Shown one piece after another: positions 49,731 through 58,405 of a DNA stretch of 64,000 bases (its first letter is position 1; each line of letters begins with the position of its first letter). A program made the translations under genes and the position numbers. The notes under the pieces were generated by a model. It searched no databases. It was given only the letters and a program-made list of their open reading frames with translations, and was not told where the DNA came from. The stretch lies in NCBI GenBank assembly GCA_038239485.1, contig JBBSET010000002.1, positions 1-64,000 of the forward strand. Reading direction: 5' to 3'. This DNA comes from DASQEH01 sp038239485 (lineage in GTDB: Bacteria > Actinomycetota > Actinomycetes > Propionibacteriales > Nocardioidaceae).

Positions 49731-50840
49731 ATGAACGACCGACTCCAAGATCTCTCAGACCGTGACGTCTCGATCTGGCTGGACGACATCTCTCGAGGTC
49801 GGCTCAAGAGCGGCAACCTTGCCGCGCTGATCAAAGACCAGCACGTGGTCGGGGTCACCTCGAACCCGACCATCTTCGCCAAGGCGGTCGCCGAGGCCGA
49901 CGACTACGCCGGCCAGGTAGGCGACCTCGCCGAGCGCGGCGTCTCCCTCGAGGAGGCGGTCCGCGCCATCACCACCTACGACGTCAGGTGGGCGTGCGAC
50001 GTCATGCATGACGTGTACGACCGCACGGACGGCAAGGACGGTCGGGTCAGCATCGAGGTCGACCCCCGCCTCGCCCACAACACCCACGCCACCATCGCCG
50101 AGGCGCGGGCGCTGTGGTGGCTGGTCGACCGGCCCAACGCGATGATCAAGATCCCCGCGACCTCCGAGGGGCTGGCTGCCATCTCCGACGCGATCGCCGA
50201 AGGCATCAGCGTCAACGTCACCCTCATCTTCAGCCTCGACCGCTACAAGGCCGTGATGGACGCCTACCTGGATGGCCTCGAGCGGGCCAGGGACAACGAC
50301 GTGGACCTGTCGTCGATCCGCTCGGTCGCGTCGTTCTTCGTCAGCAGGGTGGACACCGAGGTCGACAAGCGGCTCGACAAGATCGGCACCGACGAGGCCA
50401 AGGCGCTGCGGAGCAAGGCCGCGGTCGCCAACGCACGGCTGGCGTACGAGGCGTTCGAGGAGGTCGTCGCCACCGAACGCTGGCAGTCGCTGGAGTCCGA
50501 CGGCGCCCACAAGCAGCGCCCGCTCTGGGCCTCCACCTCCGTCAAGGACCCCGACCTCCCCGACACGATGTACGTCTCGGAGCTGGTCGCGCCGGAGACC
50601 GTCAACACCATGCCCGAGGCCACGATCAAGGCCAGCGGCGACCACGGCGAGTTCCCGGCGGGCGCGATCACCGACAACTACGACGACGCGCGGGCGGTCC
50701 TCGCCGGGCTCGAGAGGCTGGGCATCTCCTACGACGACGTCGTGCAGGTCATCGAGGACGAGGGCGTCGACAAGTTCCAGAAGTCCTGGCAGGAGCTGCT
50801 GGACACCGTCAGCGTGGCGCTGGAGAAGGCGGCCAAGTGA
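49731..50840 (+). CDS. tal: transaldolase
   Basis: 369 residues, the longer actinobacterial form. VGVTSNPTIFAKAV, KIPATSEGLAA with the Schiff-base Lys in NAMIKIPAT, VNVTLIFSLDRY, SVASFFVSRVDTEVD, RPLWASTSVKDP. AAAGGA upstream of the ATG. pgi overlaps its stop (GTGA). Confidence 0.96.
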   Translation: MNDRLQDLSDRDVSIWLDDISRGRLKSGNLAALIKDQHVVGVTSNPTIFAKAVAEADDYAGQVGDLAERGVSLEEAVRAITTYDVRWACDVMHDVYDRTDGKDGRVSIEVDPRLAHNTHATIAEARALWWLVDRPNAMIKIPATSEGLAAISDAIAEGISVNVTLIFSLDRYKAVMDAYLDGLERARDNDVDLSSIRSVASFFVSRVDTEVDKRLDKIGTDEAKALRSKAAVANARLAYEAFEEVVATERWQSLESDGAHKQRPLWASTSVKDPDLPDTMYVSELVAPETVNTMPEATIKASGDHGEFPAGAITDNYDDARAVLAGLERLGISYDDVVQVIEDEGVDKFQKSWQELLDTVSVALEKAAK

Positions 50841-52435
50841 AGCGGCCTCTCCTCGTCAACACCTCACAGAGACAGGACGACCTGCTCGCCACGCTGGTGA
50901 GCGATCGGGTTGCGAGCCGGTTAGCCGCCAAGGACCCCACGCTCTGGGGACCTGACGCGGAGTCCGAGGCCTCGGTCCGGCTCGGCTGGGTCGACCTACC
51001 GCGCACGTCGCGGTCGCTGCTCGCCGAAGTCGACGCTCTACGGGCACAGCTGTGGTCCGAGGGCATCGACCGGGTGGTGCTGTGCGGCATGGGCGGCTCG
51101 TCGCTCGCGCCCGAGCTCATCTCCCGCACCTACGACGTTCCGCTGGAGATCCTCGACTCGACCAACCCGCACGCGGTCACCCGAGCTTTGGACGGTGATC
51201 TCGCCCGTACCGTCGTGGTCGTGTCCAGCAAGTCGGGCGGCACTCTCGAGACCGACAGCCAGCGCCGGGTGCTGATGGCAGCCCTCGAAGCTGCCGGCCT
51301 TGACCCCGCGTCCCGCGTAGTCGTCGTGACCGACCCGGGGTCGGACCTCGAGAAGCTGGCCACCGAAGGCGGCTACCGCCACGTGTTCACCGCCGACCCA
51401 GACGTGGGCGGCCGCTACAGCGCCCTGACGGCCTTCGGCCTCGTACCGAGCGGCCTCGCCGGCGTCGACATCTCCGAGCTGCTCGACGAGGCGGAGGAGG
51501 TGATGGACGCGCTGGCCCGCGACTCCGCCGACAACCCGGCTCTCGTCCTGGCCGCGGCCATTGCGGGCACACCGGGACACGACAAGGTCGTGCTCGCCGA
51601 CGTCGACTCAGCAATCGTCGGCTTCCCCGAGTGGGCCGAGCAGCTGGTCGCCGAGTCGACGGGCAAGCACGGCTTGGGCGTGCTCCCCATCCCGCTCGAG
51701 GGCATCTCCGCTCCGGAGATCACAATGGACGCCGACGACGTGACCGTCGCCATCCTCTCCGGGCCGGACCAGGTGCCCCTCGACACCGAAGGTCAGCCGG
51801 TGGTCACCGTCTCTGGCACCCTCGGCGCCCAGCTGCTCGTGTGGGAGACCGCCACCGCTGTCGCCGGACGGATCATCGGCATCAACCCGTTCGACCAGCC
51901 TGACGTCGAGAGCGCCAAGGTGGCGGCCCGTGGCCTGCTCGATGCCCAGCCACAGGTCGAGCCGGCCACGATCACCGAGAACGGCATCGAGGCGCGCGGC
52001 TCCAAGGGCCTGCTGGAGGGCGTGGAGACGCTCGCGGACGCGCTCGACACGCTGATCGGGCGGATCGACGCCGACGGCTACCTCGCCGTGATGGCGTACC
52101 TCGACCCCGAACGCGACCAGGCGCTGCACGGGATCCGGGCGACGCTGGCGGAGCGGACAGGTCGGCCCGTGACCTTCGGCTGGGGACCGCGCTTCCTGCA
52201 CTCGACCGGTCAGTACCACAAAGGCGGACCGCCCCAGGGAGTGTTCCTCCAGATCACCTGCGACGAGGCCGACGACGTCGACATCCCCGGTCGGCCGTTC
52301 TCGTTCGGAACCCTGATCGCGGCTCAGGCCGCCGGGGACGCGACTGTGCTGGCCGAGCATGACCGGCCGGTTCTGAGGCTGCATCTGACCGACCCGGCGA
52401 GCGGCGTCGGACTCATGGAGGGCGTGCTGCGATGA
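50837..52435 (+). CDS. pgi: glucose-6-phosphate isomerase
   Basis: 532 residues, two SIS domains, in the form found next to tal in actinobacteria. VLCGMGGSSLAPELI, VVSSKSGGTLETDSQ, GVGL.P-type loop, GINPFDQPDVESAK, GPRFLHSTGQYHKGGPPQGVFLQI. GTG start inside the tal stop. Feeds zwf, which overlaps it (ATGA). Confidence 0.92.
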   Translation: MKRPLLVNTSQRQDDLLATLVSDRVASRLAAKDPTLWGPDAESEASVRLGWVDLPRTSRSLLAEVDALRAQLWSEGIDRVVLCGMGGSSLAPELISRTYDVPLEILDSTNPHAVTRALDGDLARTVVVVSSKSGGTLETDSQRRVLMAALEAAGLDPASRVVVVTDPGSDLEKLATEGGYRHVFTADPDVGGRYSALTAFGLVPSGLAGVDISELLDEAEEVMDALARDSADNPALVLAAAIAGTPGHDKVVLADVDSAIVGFPEWAEQLVAESTGKHGLGVLPIPLEGISAPEITMDADDVTVAILSGPDQVPLDTEGQPVVTVSGTLGAQLLVWETATAVAGRIIGINPFDQPDVESAKVAARGLLDAQPQVEPATITENGIEARGSKGLLEGVETLADALDTLIGRIDADGYLAVMAYLDPERDQALHGIRATLAERTGRPVTFGWGPRFLHSTGQYHKGGPPQGVFLQITCDEADDVDIPGRPFSFGTLIAAQAAGDATVLAEHDRPVLRLHLTDPASGVGLMEGVLR

Positions 52436-53973
52436 CGATCACCCCGGTCGACCCGAGCGACAACCCGCTACGGGACCCACAGGACCGCCGACTGCCGCGC
52501 ATCGCCGGACCTTGCGGGGTCGTCATCTTCGGGGTGACCGGCGATCTGTCCCGCAAGAAGCTGATGCCCGCCATCTACGACCTTGCGAACCGCGGCCTGC
52601 TGCCCCCGGGCTTCTCACTCGTCGGGTTCGCCCGCCGCGACTGGGCCGACCAGGACTTCGCCGAGGTCGTCCACGAGGCGGTCCGGCAGTACTCGCGGAC
52701 ACCGTTCCGCGAGGAGGTCTGGCAGCAGCTGGCCGAGGGCTTCCGTTTCGTGCCCGGAGACTTCTCCGACGACGTCGCGTTCGACCAGCTTCGCGACACC
52801 ATCGAGCTGCTCGACCGCGAGCGTGGGACCGCGGGTAACCACGCCTTCTACCTGTCGATCCCCCCGAAGTTCTTCCCCGACGTGATCCACCAGCTGAAGG
52901 GGCACCAGCTGGCCGAGAACCATCCGGGGTCGTGGCGACGGGTGGTCATCGAGAAGCCGTTCGGCCACGACCTGGAGAGCGCCCGCGAGCTCAACGCGAT
53001 CGTGTCCGAGGTCTTCCCGCCGGAGTCCGTCTTCCGGATCGACCACTACCTCGGCAAGGAGACGGTGCAGAACATCCTCGCGCTGCGCTTCGCCAACCAG
53101 CTGTACGAGCCGGTGTGGAACGCCAACTACGTCGACCACGTCCAGATCACGATGGCCGAAGATATCGGTATCGGTGGCCGGGCCGGATACTACGACGGGA
53201 TCGGCGCCGCCCGCGACGTGATCCAGAACCACCTGCTCCAGCTGATGGCGCTGGTGGCGATGGAGGAGCCGACGTCCTTCGACGCTGCGAGCCTGCGACT
53301 GGAGAAGCAGAAGATCCTCCGGTCGGTGCGCCTCCCCGAGCGGATGGACCTCCACACGGCCCGCGGGCAGTACGCCGCCGGCTGGGCCGGAGGCGAGAAG
53401 GTGATCGGTTTCCTGCAGGAGCAGGACATCCCGCGCACATCGAAGACCGAGACGTTCGCCGCCATCAAGCTCGAGATCGACACCCGTCGTTGGGCCGGCG
53501 TCCCGTTCTACCTCCGACACGGCAAGCGGCTCGGCCGGCGCGTGACCGAGGTGGCCGTGGTCTTCAAGCGAGCACCGCACCTGCCGTTCACCCGCACCGC
53601 GACCGAGGAGCTCGGCCAGAACGCCCTCGTCATCCGCGTCCAGCCCGACGAGGGGGTGACCCTGCGGTTCGGGTCCAAGGTGCCCGGTACGGCGATGGAG
53701 ATCCGTGACGTCAACATGGACTTCGCCTACGGCGGCGCCTTCGTCGAGTCGAGTCCTGAGGCGTACGAACGGCTCATCCTCGACGTCCTGCTGGGTGATC
53801 CTCCCCTCTTCCCGCGGCACGAGGAGGTCGAGCTGTCCTGGATGATCCTGGACCCCATCCTCGACTACTGGGCCGAGCAGGGTCAGCCCGAGCAGTACCC
53901 GTCAGGCGCTTGGGGCCCTCAGTCGGGAGTCGACATGCTGGCCCGAGACGGCCGCGTCTGGCGCAGGCCGTAA
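52432..53973 (+). CDS. zwf: glucose-6-phosphate 1-dehydrogenase
   Basis: 513 residues. NADP motif GVTGDLSRKKLMPAIYDL, catalytic RIDHYLGKETVQN, EKPFGHDLESAREL, and FYLRHGKRLGRRVTEVAVVFK. First oxidative pentose-phosphate step; ten bases from opcA, its assembly partner. Confidence 0.96.
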   Translation: MTITPVDPSDNPLRDPQDRRLPRIAGPCGVVIFGVTGDLSRKKLMPAIYDLANRGLLPPGFSLVGFARRDWADQDFAEVVHEAVRQYSRTPFREEVWQQLAEGFRFVPGDFSDDVAFDQLRDTIELLDRERGTAGNHAFYLSIPPKFFPDVIHQLKGHQLAENHPGSWRRVVIEKPFGHDLESARELNAIVSEVFPPESVFRIDHYLGKETVQNILALRFANQLYEPVWNANYVDHVQITMAEDIGIGGRAGYYDGIGAARDVIQNHLLQLMALVAMEEPTSFDAASLRLEKQKILRSVRLPERMDLHTARGQYAAGWAGGEKVIGFLQEQDIPRTSKTETFAAIKLEIDTRRWAGVPFYLRHGKRLGRRVTEVAVVFKRAPHLPFTRTATEELGQNALVIRVQPDEGVTLRFGSKVPGTAMEIRDVNMDFAYGGAFVESSPEAYERLILDVLLGDPPLFPRHEEVELSWMILDPILDYWAEQGQPEQYPSGAWGPQSGVDMLARDGRVWRRP

Positions 53974-53982
53974 AGGAGAACG

Positions 53983-55143
53983 ATGAGCATCGAGCTGAGC
54001 GGCACCAATGCGAGCAAGATCGCCAGCGCCTTGATCCGGGCCCGCCGCGAAGCGGGCTCACCCACGATGGGCATGGTGTTGACCTTCGTCGTCGTCGCCG
54101 ACGAGAGCGCCCGCTACGACGCGCTGAAGGCTGCCCGCGAGGTCTCACGCGAGCACCCGTCACGCGTCATCGGGGTGATTCGCCGGTCCCACCGCGGCCA
54201 GCCGAACCTGGACGCCGAGATCCGGATCGGCGACGGGACGTCCGGGGAGCAGGTGCTGCTGCGGATGTCGGGCGAGCTCGCCAACTATCCCGAGAGCGTC
54301 GTGCTGCCGCTGCTACTGCCAGACTCCCCCGTGGTGGTCTGGTGGCCCACCAAGGCTCCTGACAACCCCGCGACCGACCCGCTCGGTGCACTGGCCCAGC
54401 GCAGGATCACCGACTCCGCGGCGGTGTCACGTGGACGAGCGGCGGCCATGCTGATGCAGGCCACCAACTACCAGCCGGGCAACACCGATCTCTCCTGGAC
54501 ACGGATCACCGGTTGGCGTGCGCTGCTGGCCGCGGCGCTCGATCAGTACCCGTCGAACATCACCGGCGGGACGGTCGCAGCCGAGCGGCTCAACCCCAGC
54601 GCCGACCTGCTCGCGGCCTGGCTCTGCAACTGCCTCAAGGTGCCGATCGACCGGGAGACGTCCAAGGGCCCCGGCATCACCAGTGTCAGCCTGATGACCG
54701 GCGGCGGTGCCATCCAGATCGCCCGGCCCGACGGTCGGCTGGCACACTTCTCGATCCCGAACGCCCCGGAGCGACCGGTCGCGCTCAACCGGCGCGGTGT
54801 CGCGGAGCTGCTGGCCGAGGAGCTCAGAAGGCTCGACCCGGATGACGTCTACGCGGACACCGTGACGAAGCTGTGCGAGCTCGACAAGGGGAGTGCGCCC
54901 ACTGCCCGTCAGCGCGCGGCTCAGAAGAAGGCCGCCGAGCAGGCCGCCGCGCTGGTCGGCACCCCGCCGAGCGAGCCAGGCCCGCGCGACAAGACCGATC
55001 CCGACGACTATGTCGAGGAGCCGGAGGTCGCCGAGCAGCAGGTCGCCGAGCGGGCCCCCGCCAAGAAGACCGTCAAGAAAACCGCCGCGAAGAAGACCGC
55101 GGCCAAGAAGACCGCTCGCAAGAAGAAGGCCGCGACGTCGTGA
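53983..55143 (+). CDS. opcA: G6PDH assembly protein OpcA with Lys/Ala tail
   Basis: 386 residues; the OpcA core ends near 300 and is normally the whole protein. Core motifs: GMVLTFVVVADES, YPESVVLPLLLPDSPVVVWWP, NYQPGNTDLSWTRITGWRALLAAALDQ, GAIQIARPDGRLA. The extra ~80 residues are Ala/Gln-rich then acidic (DKTDPDDYVEEPE) and finish with a basic run KKTAAKKTAAKKTA at about 360-386, like histone H1 tails. AAGGAG seven bases before the ATG. pgl overlaps its stop. Confidence 0.93.
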   Translation: MSIELSGTNASKIASALIRARREAGSPTMGMVLTFVVVADESARYDALKAAREVSREHPSRVIGVIRRSHRGQPNLDAEIRIGDGTSGEQVLLRMSGELANYPESVVLPLLLPDSPVVVWWPTKAPDNPATDPLGALAQRRITDSAAVSRGRAAAMLMQATNYQPGNTDLSWTRITGWRALLAAALDQYPSNITGGTVAAERLNPSADLLAAWLCNCLKVPIDRETSKGPGITSVSLMTGGGAIQIARPDGRLAHFSIPNAPERPVALNRRGVAELLAEELRRLDPDDVYADTVTKLCELDKGSAPTARQRAAQKKAAEQAAALVGTPPSEPGPRDKTDPDDYVEEPEVAEQQVAERAPAKKTVKKTAAKKTAAKKTARKKKAATS

Positions 55144-55919
55144 GCTCGCAGCCGACCGTCCTCGTCCACCAGACACCTGACGAGCTCGCCGAGGCGGTGT
55201 GTGCTCGGCTGATCACCACCCTCGTCGACGCCCAGGCGTCCGGGCAGGTTCCGCACTGGGTGCTGACCGGCGGCGGCATCGCCGATCGGATCCATGCCGC
55301 CGTGGCGAAGTCTCCTGCTCGCGACGGGGTCGACTGGTCCCGTGTCGAGCTCTGGTGGGGAGACGAGAGATTCCTGCCGGCAGGGGACGCCGACCGCAAC
55401 GAGACCCAGGCACGGGAAGCGCTGCTCGACCAGCTCGGGCTCGACCCCTCACACGTGCACCCGATGCTGCCGAGCGACGCCGTCGGCGGGGACCCCGACC
55501 GGGCCGCCGAGCTGTATGTCGACGAGCTGGCGGCCGCGGCGCGTCCGGAGGACCACGGCAACGTGCCGACGTTCGACGTCACCATGCTCGGCATGGGGCC
55601 GGACGGCCACATCGCGTCGCTGTTCCCCGAGCGCCCGGCGGTGTACGACCAGCGAGCCGCCGTGGCCGTCCGCAACTCGCCGAAGCCCCCGCCCACGAGG
55701 GTCACGCTGACACTCCCGACCCTGGGACACTCGCGCGAGATCTGGTTCGTCGTCGCAGGTGAGGACAAGGCGAAGGCCGTGCACCTGGCTCTCGGCGGCG
55801 CCGGCGTCGTCCAGGTCCCGGCTGCAGGCCCGCGTGGGCTCCGGCGCACGATGTGGCTGCTCGACCGGGCCGCGGCCTCCGAGCTGCCGGCCGGGATGAC
55901 CCGGCTCGCCTCCCCTTAG
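55140..55919 (+). CDS. pgl: 6-phosphogluconolactonase
   Basis: 259 residues. Second oxidative step. HWVLTGGGIADRIHAAV, WWGDERFLPAGDADRNE, FDVTMLGMGPDGHIASLFPE, PTRVTLTLPTLGHSREIWFVVAG. GTG start in the opcA stop; last four bases overlap the DUF4118 gene on the minus strand. Confidence 0.95.
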   Translation: MSSQPTVLVHQTPDELAEAVCARLITTLVDAQASGQVPHWVLTGGGIADRIHAAVAKSPARDGVDWSRVELWWGDERFLPAGDADRNETQAREALLDQLGLDPSHVHPMLPSDAVGGDPDRAAELYVDELAAAARPEDHGNVPTFDVTMLGMGPDGHIASLFPERPAVYDQRAAVAVRNSPKPPPTRVTLTLPTLGHSREIWFVVAGEDKAKAVHLALGGAGVVQVPAAGPRGLRRTMWLLDRAAASELPAGMTRLASP

Positions 55920-56674
55920 GACTGAGCGTCGCTCCTGCCGGCCAACGCGGCTCCGACGGCGTCAGCGAGCGTGGTCGCCACCAGGATCTGGGTCGAGGAC
56001 GGGCGCGACTGCGGGCCGGCGGTGAGCAGGAACCGGCCTCGGAACGAGCCACCGCTCTGGACGAGCAGCTCGGTCTCCTTGTCCATCGGCAGGCCGCGCT
56101 GGGCGACGTCCCAGGGACGCCGCTCCCACTTCACCGTCCCGTCACGGGTGAGCCGGGGGTACCCGAGCCCGGTCCCGTAGTCGAACCGGCAGCTCTCCAG
56201 CCCGAGCAGGTCGACCAGCTGACGGCAGGTTCCCTCGACCAGGGCGGAGACCGACGACACTCCCCGTGCGCTCGTTGCCGACGCCGTGAACATCCCCGCG
56301 AGGTAGCCCTCGTCCCGGCTGGCCCTGACTTGCTCCCGGCGGCCCCAGACCGCGAGCTGGGTGACACTCAGGCCCACCACCAGCAGCAGGGCGGCCGTGA
56401 CGAGATCTGAGGTCTTCGCGATGGTGAAGCGTTGGTAGGGCCGGGTCAGGAAGAAATCGAACCACACTCCTGACGACAGCGCTGCCACCGCGCCGGCGAT
56501 CCGGTTGCCCAACGCCGCGACCGCGACCACCACGACGACGAGGAGGAGGGCGGCGTTAGTCGACTCGAACCCGGAGCTCGAGCGCAGCGGGACGAGGACC
56601 AAGCAGACGACCGGCGGCAGGATCACGGCTGTCGCCAGAGCCAGCCGGGCAGAGCGCCACCAGTTCTCGGTCAT
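55916..56674 (-). CDS. KdpD-like DUF4118/GAF protein without kinase
   Basis: 252 residues. Four hydrophobic helices (about 10-30, 40-60, 62-80, 93-112) with GSGVWFDFFLTRPYQRFTI-like KdpD membrane sequence (NRIAGAVAALSSGVWFDFFLTRPY), then a GAF-like domain (about 140-250). The histidine-kinase HAMP/DHp/ATPase parts are wholly absent and the stop is clean, so this is a natural short form rather than visible decay. AGGAAGG before the ATG. 66 bp after kdpE on the same strand. Confidence 0.8.
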   Translation of the reverse strand: MTENWWRSARLALATAVILPPVVCLVLVPLRSSSGFESTNAALLLVVVVVAVAALGNRIAGAVAALSSGVWFDFFLTRPYQRFTIAKTSDLVTAALLLVVGLSVTQLAVWGRREQVRASRDEGYLAGMFTASATSARGVSSVSALVEGTCRQLVDLLGLESCRFDYGTGLGYPRLTRDGTVKWERRPWDVAQRGLPMDKETELLVQSGGSFRGRFLLTAGPQSRPSSTQILVATTLADAVGAALAGRSDAQS

Positions 56675-56740
56675 CGGTCAGTCCTTCCTCTGTCTCCCGG
56701 GCGGCTCCCGGGTCGTGGTGCGTAGCCGAGTGGGCCCCGG

Positions 56741-57475
56741 CTACGGCACAAGGCGGTACCCCATCCCGGGCTCGGTCAGCAGATGCCGCGGCCGGGCGGG
56801 GTCGGGCTCGAGCTTGCGGCGCAGTCGTGCCAGATACTGACGAAGGTAGCCCACCTCATCGGTGTACGCCGGGCCCCAGACCTCCGTCAGCAGATGCCGC
56901 TGGGTGATCAGCTTGCCGGGATGGCGAACCATGATCTCGAGGATGTGCCACTCCGTGGGCGTGAGGCGCACATCGGCACCGACCGTCATGTCATCGTCGT
57001 CGTCGTCGTCGCCAGGCGTCACAGATCGGTTCGTGACCCTGGCGCGAACCACCCGCCTGGCCGTCACGTCGATGGAGAAGTCTCCGATCTCGACAGTCGG
57101 CGGGTCACTGTCTCCGGCGGTCCGGCGAGTCAGCGCGCGGAGCCTGGCCAGCAGCTCGTCGACACCGAACGGCTTGGTGACGTAGTCGTCGGCGCCGGCG
57201 TCGAGTGCCTCCACCTTGTCCGCGCTGCTCGTTCGTCCGGAGAGCACGATGATGGGAGCGCTGGTCCAGCCGCGCAGGCCGCGGATGACGTCGACCCCGT
57301 CCATGTCCGGGAGCCCCAGGTCCAAGATGACGACCTCGGGGGGGTGCGAGGCGGCGTCCGCGAGGGCATGGCGACCGTCGACGGCCGTGCGTACCTGGTA
57401 CCCACGAGCGGTCAGGGTGATGCGCAGGGCACGGATCAGCTGCGGCTCGTCGTCGACGACAAGGAGTCGGGTCAC
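56741..57475 (-). CDS. kdpE: KdpE response regulator
   Basis: 244 residues, OmpR/PhoB type. Receiver 1-120 with VVDDEPQ, phospho-Asp in VVILDLGLPDMDG, Thr/Ser switch VLSGRT and Lys in DDYVTKPFG. Winged helix about 160-244 (VRLTPTEWHILEIMVRHPGKLITQRHLLTEVWGPAY). The linker has an insertion with seven consecutive Asp from a GAC triplet run (about 56997-57017). GTG start. Should activate kdpFABC. Confidence 0.94.
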   Translation of the reverse strand: MTRLLVVDDEPQLIRALRITLTARGYQVRTAVDGRHALADAASHPPEVVILDLGLPDMDGVDVIRGLRGWTSAPIIVLSGRTSSADKVEALDAGADDYVTKPFGVDELLARLRALTRRTAGDSDPPTVEIGDFSIDVTARRVVRARVTNRSVTPGDDDDDDDMTVGADVRLTPTEWHILEIMVRHPGKLITQRHLLTEVWGPAYTDEVGYLRQYLARLRRKLEPDPARPRHLLTEPGMGYRLVP

Positions 57476-57487
57476 CGCGCCTGCCTG

Positions 57488-58402
57488 CTAACCACGAGAG
57501 GACATCGCGTCCAGTGCGAGGTTGAGCTCGACCACGTTAACGACGGGCTCACCGAGGAAGCCGAGCTCTCGCCCACTGACATGCTGGTCGACAAGGTCGA
57601 GGACCGCACTCGCGCTGAGGTGACGTGCAGCCGCCACCCTGTTGACCTGGATGCGGGCGTACGCGGGAGAGATGTCAGGGTCCAGCCCGCTGCCGCTGGC
57701 CGTGACGGCGTCAGCGGGGACGGCCGGGTCTGCGGGGGCGCTGCCCCGGATCACCACTTGCTGCCCGTCAGCCACATCGGTGCCGTAGGTGTTGCACCGC
57801 ACCCGCACACCCTGGTAGGTGGCAAGGAACGGCGTGCTGGGGCACTCCTGGTTGACGCTGACCACGCGGGTGATCGTCCCACGGTATCCGGGGCCCGCGT
57901 AGAAGACGGCCAAGACAGCGCCGACACCGTTCGCGGTGCAGTACGGCCGGCTGCCGTCGACGCCGTCCAGCTTGGCAATGGCCAGGCTCCGGGTGCACAC
58001 CTGGGTGAGCAGGCTCGGGCTGCTCTCGTCGACGTGCCCGGTCGCCGGGTCGTCGAGGGTGTCGGTGACGTCCTCCGGTCCCAGGTTGCTGGCGCTGGTC
58101 GCGGTCGGGTCGTACCCGGTCGTGACATTCCCGGTCGCGGCGGACGGCCGGCTCTGGAAATAGCCGGCGAGCGGCTTGCCGCCAGCGGTCGTGAACGCCT
58201 GGCCGAGGAGCTTCGACCCCACGACCTTGCCGTGCGAAGTGATGAGCGAGCCGTCCGCCTTCGACTTGAGTCCGGGTATCTGCGCCACCGCCGTGATCAG
58301 CAGCGGGTAGGCGATCCCGAGCGTGAGCGTGAACAGGAGCAGGGCGCGCAGCGCGACGAGATGCTGCCTGAGCCAGGTCGGGGTTCGAGTGGGCATGGCC
58401 AT
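57488..58402 (-). CDS. kdpC: potassium-transporting ATPase subunit KdpC, enlarged
   Basis: 304 residues versus about 190-200 for most KdpC. N-terminal helix (20-42), QAFTTAGGKPLAGYFQSRPSAATG, SASNLGPEDV, then an extra segment about 111-225 with four Cys (136, 155, 187, 203), then the normal end VTASGSGLDPDISPAYARIQVNRVA and FLGEPVVNVVELNLAL. The insert lies in the external domain, so disulfides are plausible. Confidence 0.92.
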   Translation of the reverse strand: MAMPTRTPTWLRQHLVALRALLLFTLTLGIAYPLLITAVAQIPGLKSKADGSLITSHGKVVGSKLLGQAFTTAGGKPLAGYFQSRPSAATGNVTTGYDPTATSASNLGPEDVTDTLDDPATGHVDESSPSLLTQVCTRSLAIAKLDGVDGSRPYCTANGVGAVLAVFYAGPGYRGTITRVVSVNQECPSTPFLATYQGVRVRCNTYGTDVADGQQVVIRGSAPADPAVPADAVTASGSGLDPDISPAYARIQVNRVAAARHLSASAVLDLVDQHVSGRELGFLGEPVVNVVELNLALDAMSSRG

Positions 58403-58405
58403 GGG

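Noticed and set aside
47427..49748. 773-codon minus-strand frame across tkt
   Set aside because: Antisense shadow of a highly conserved transketolase gene.
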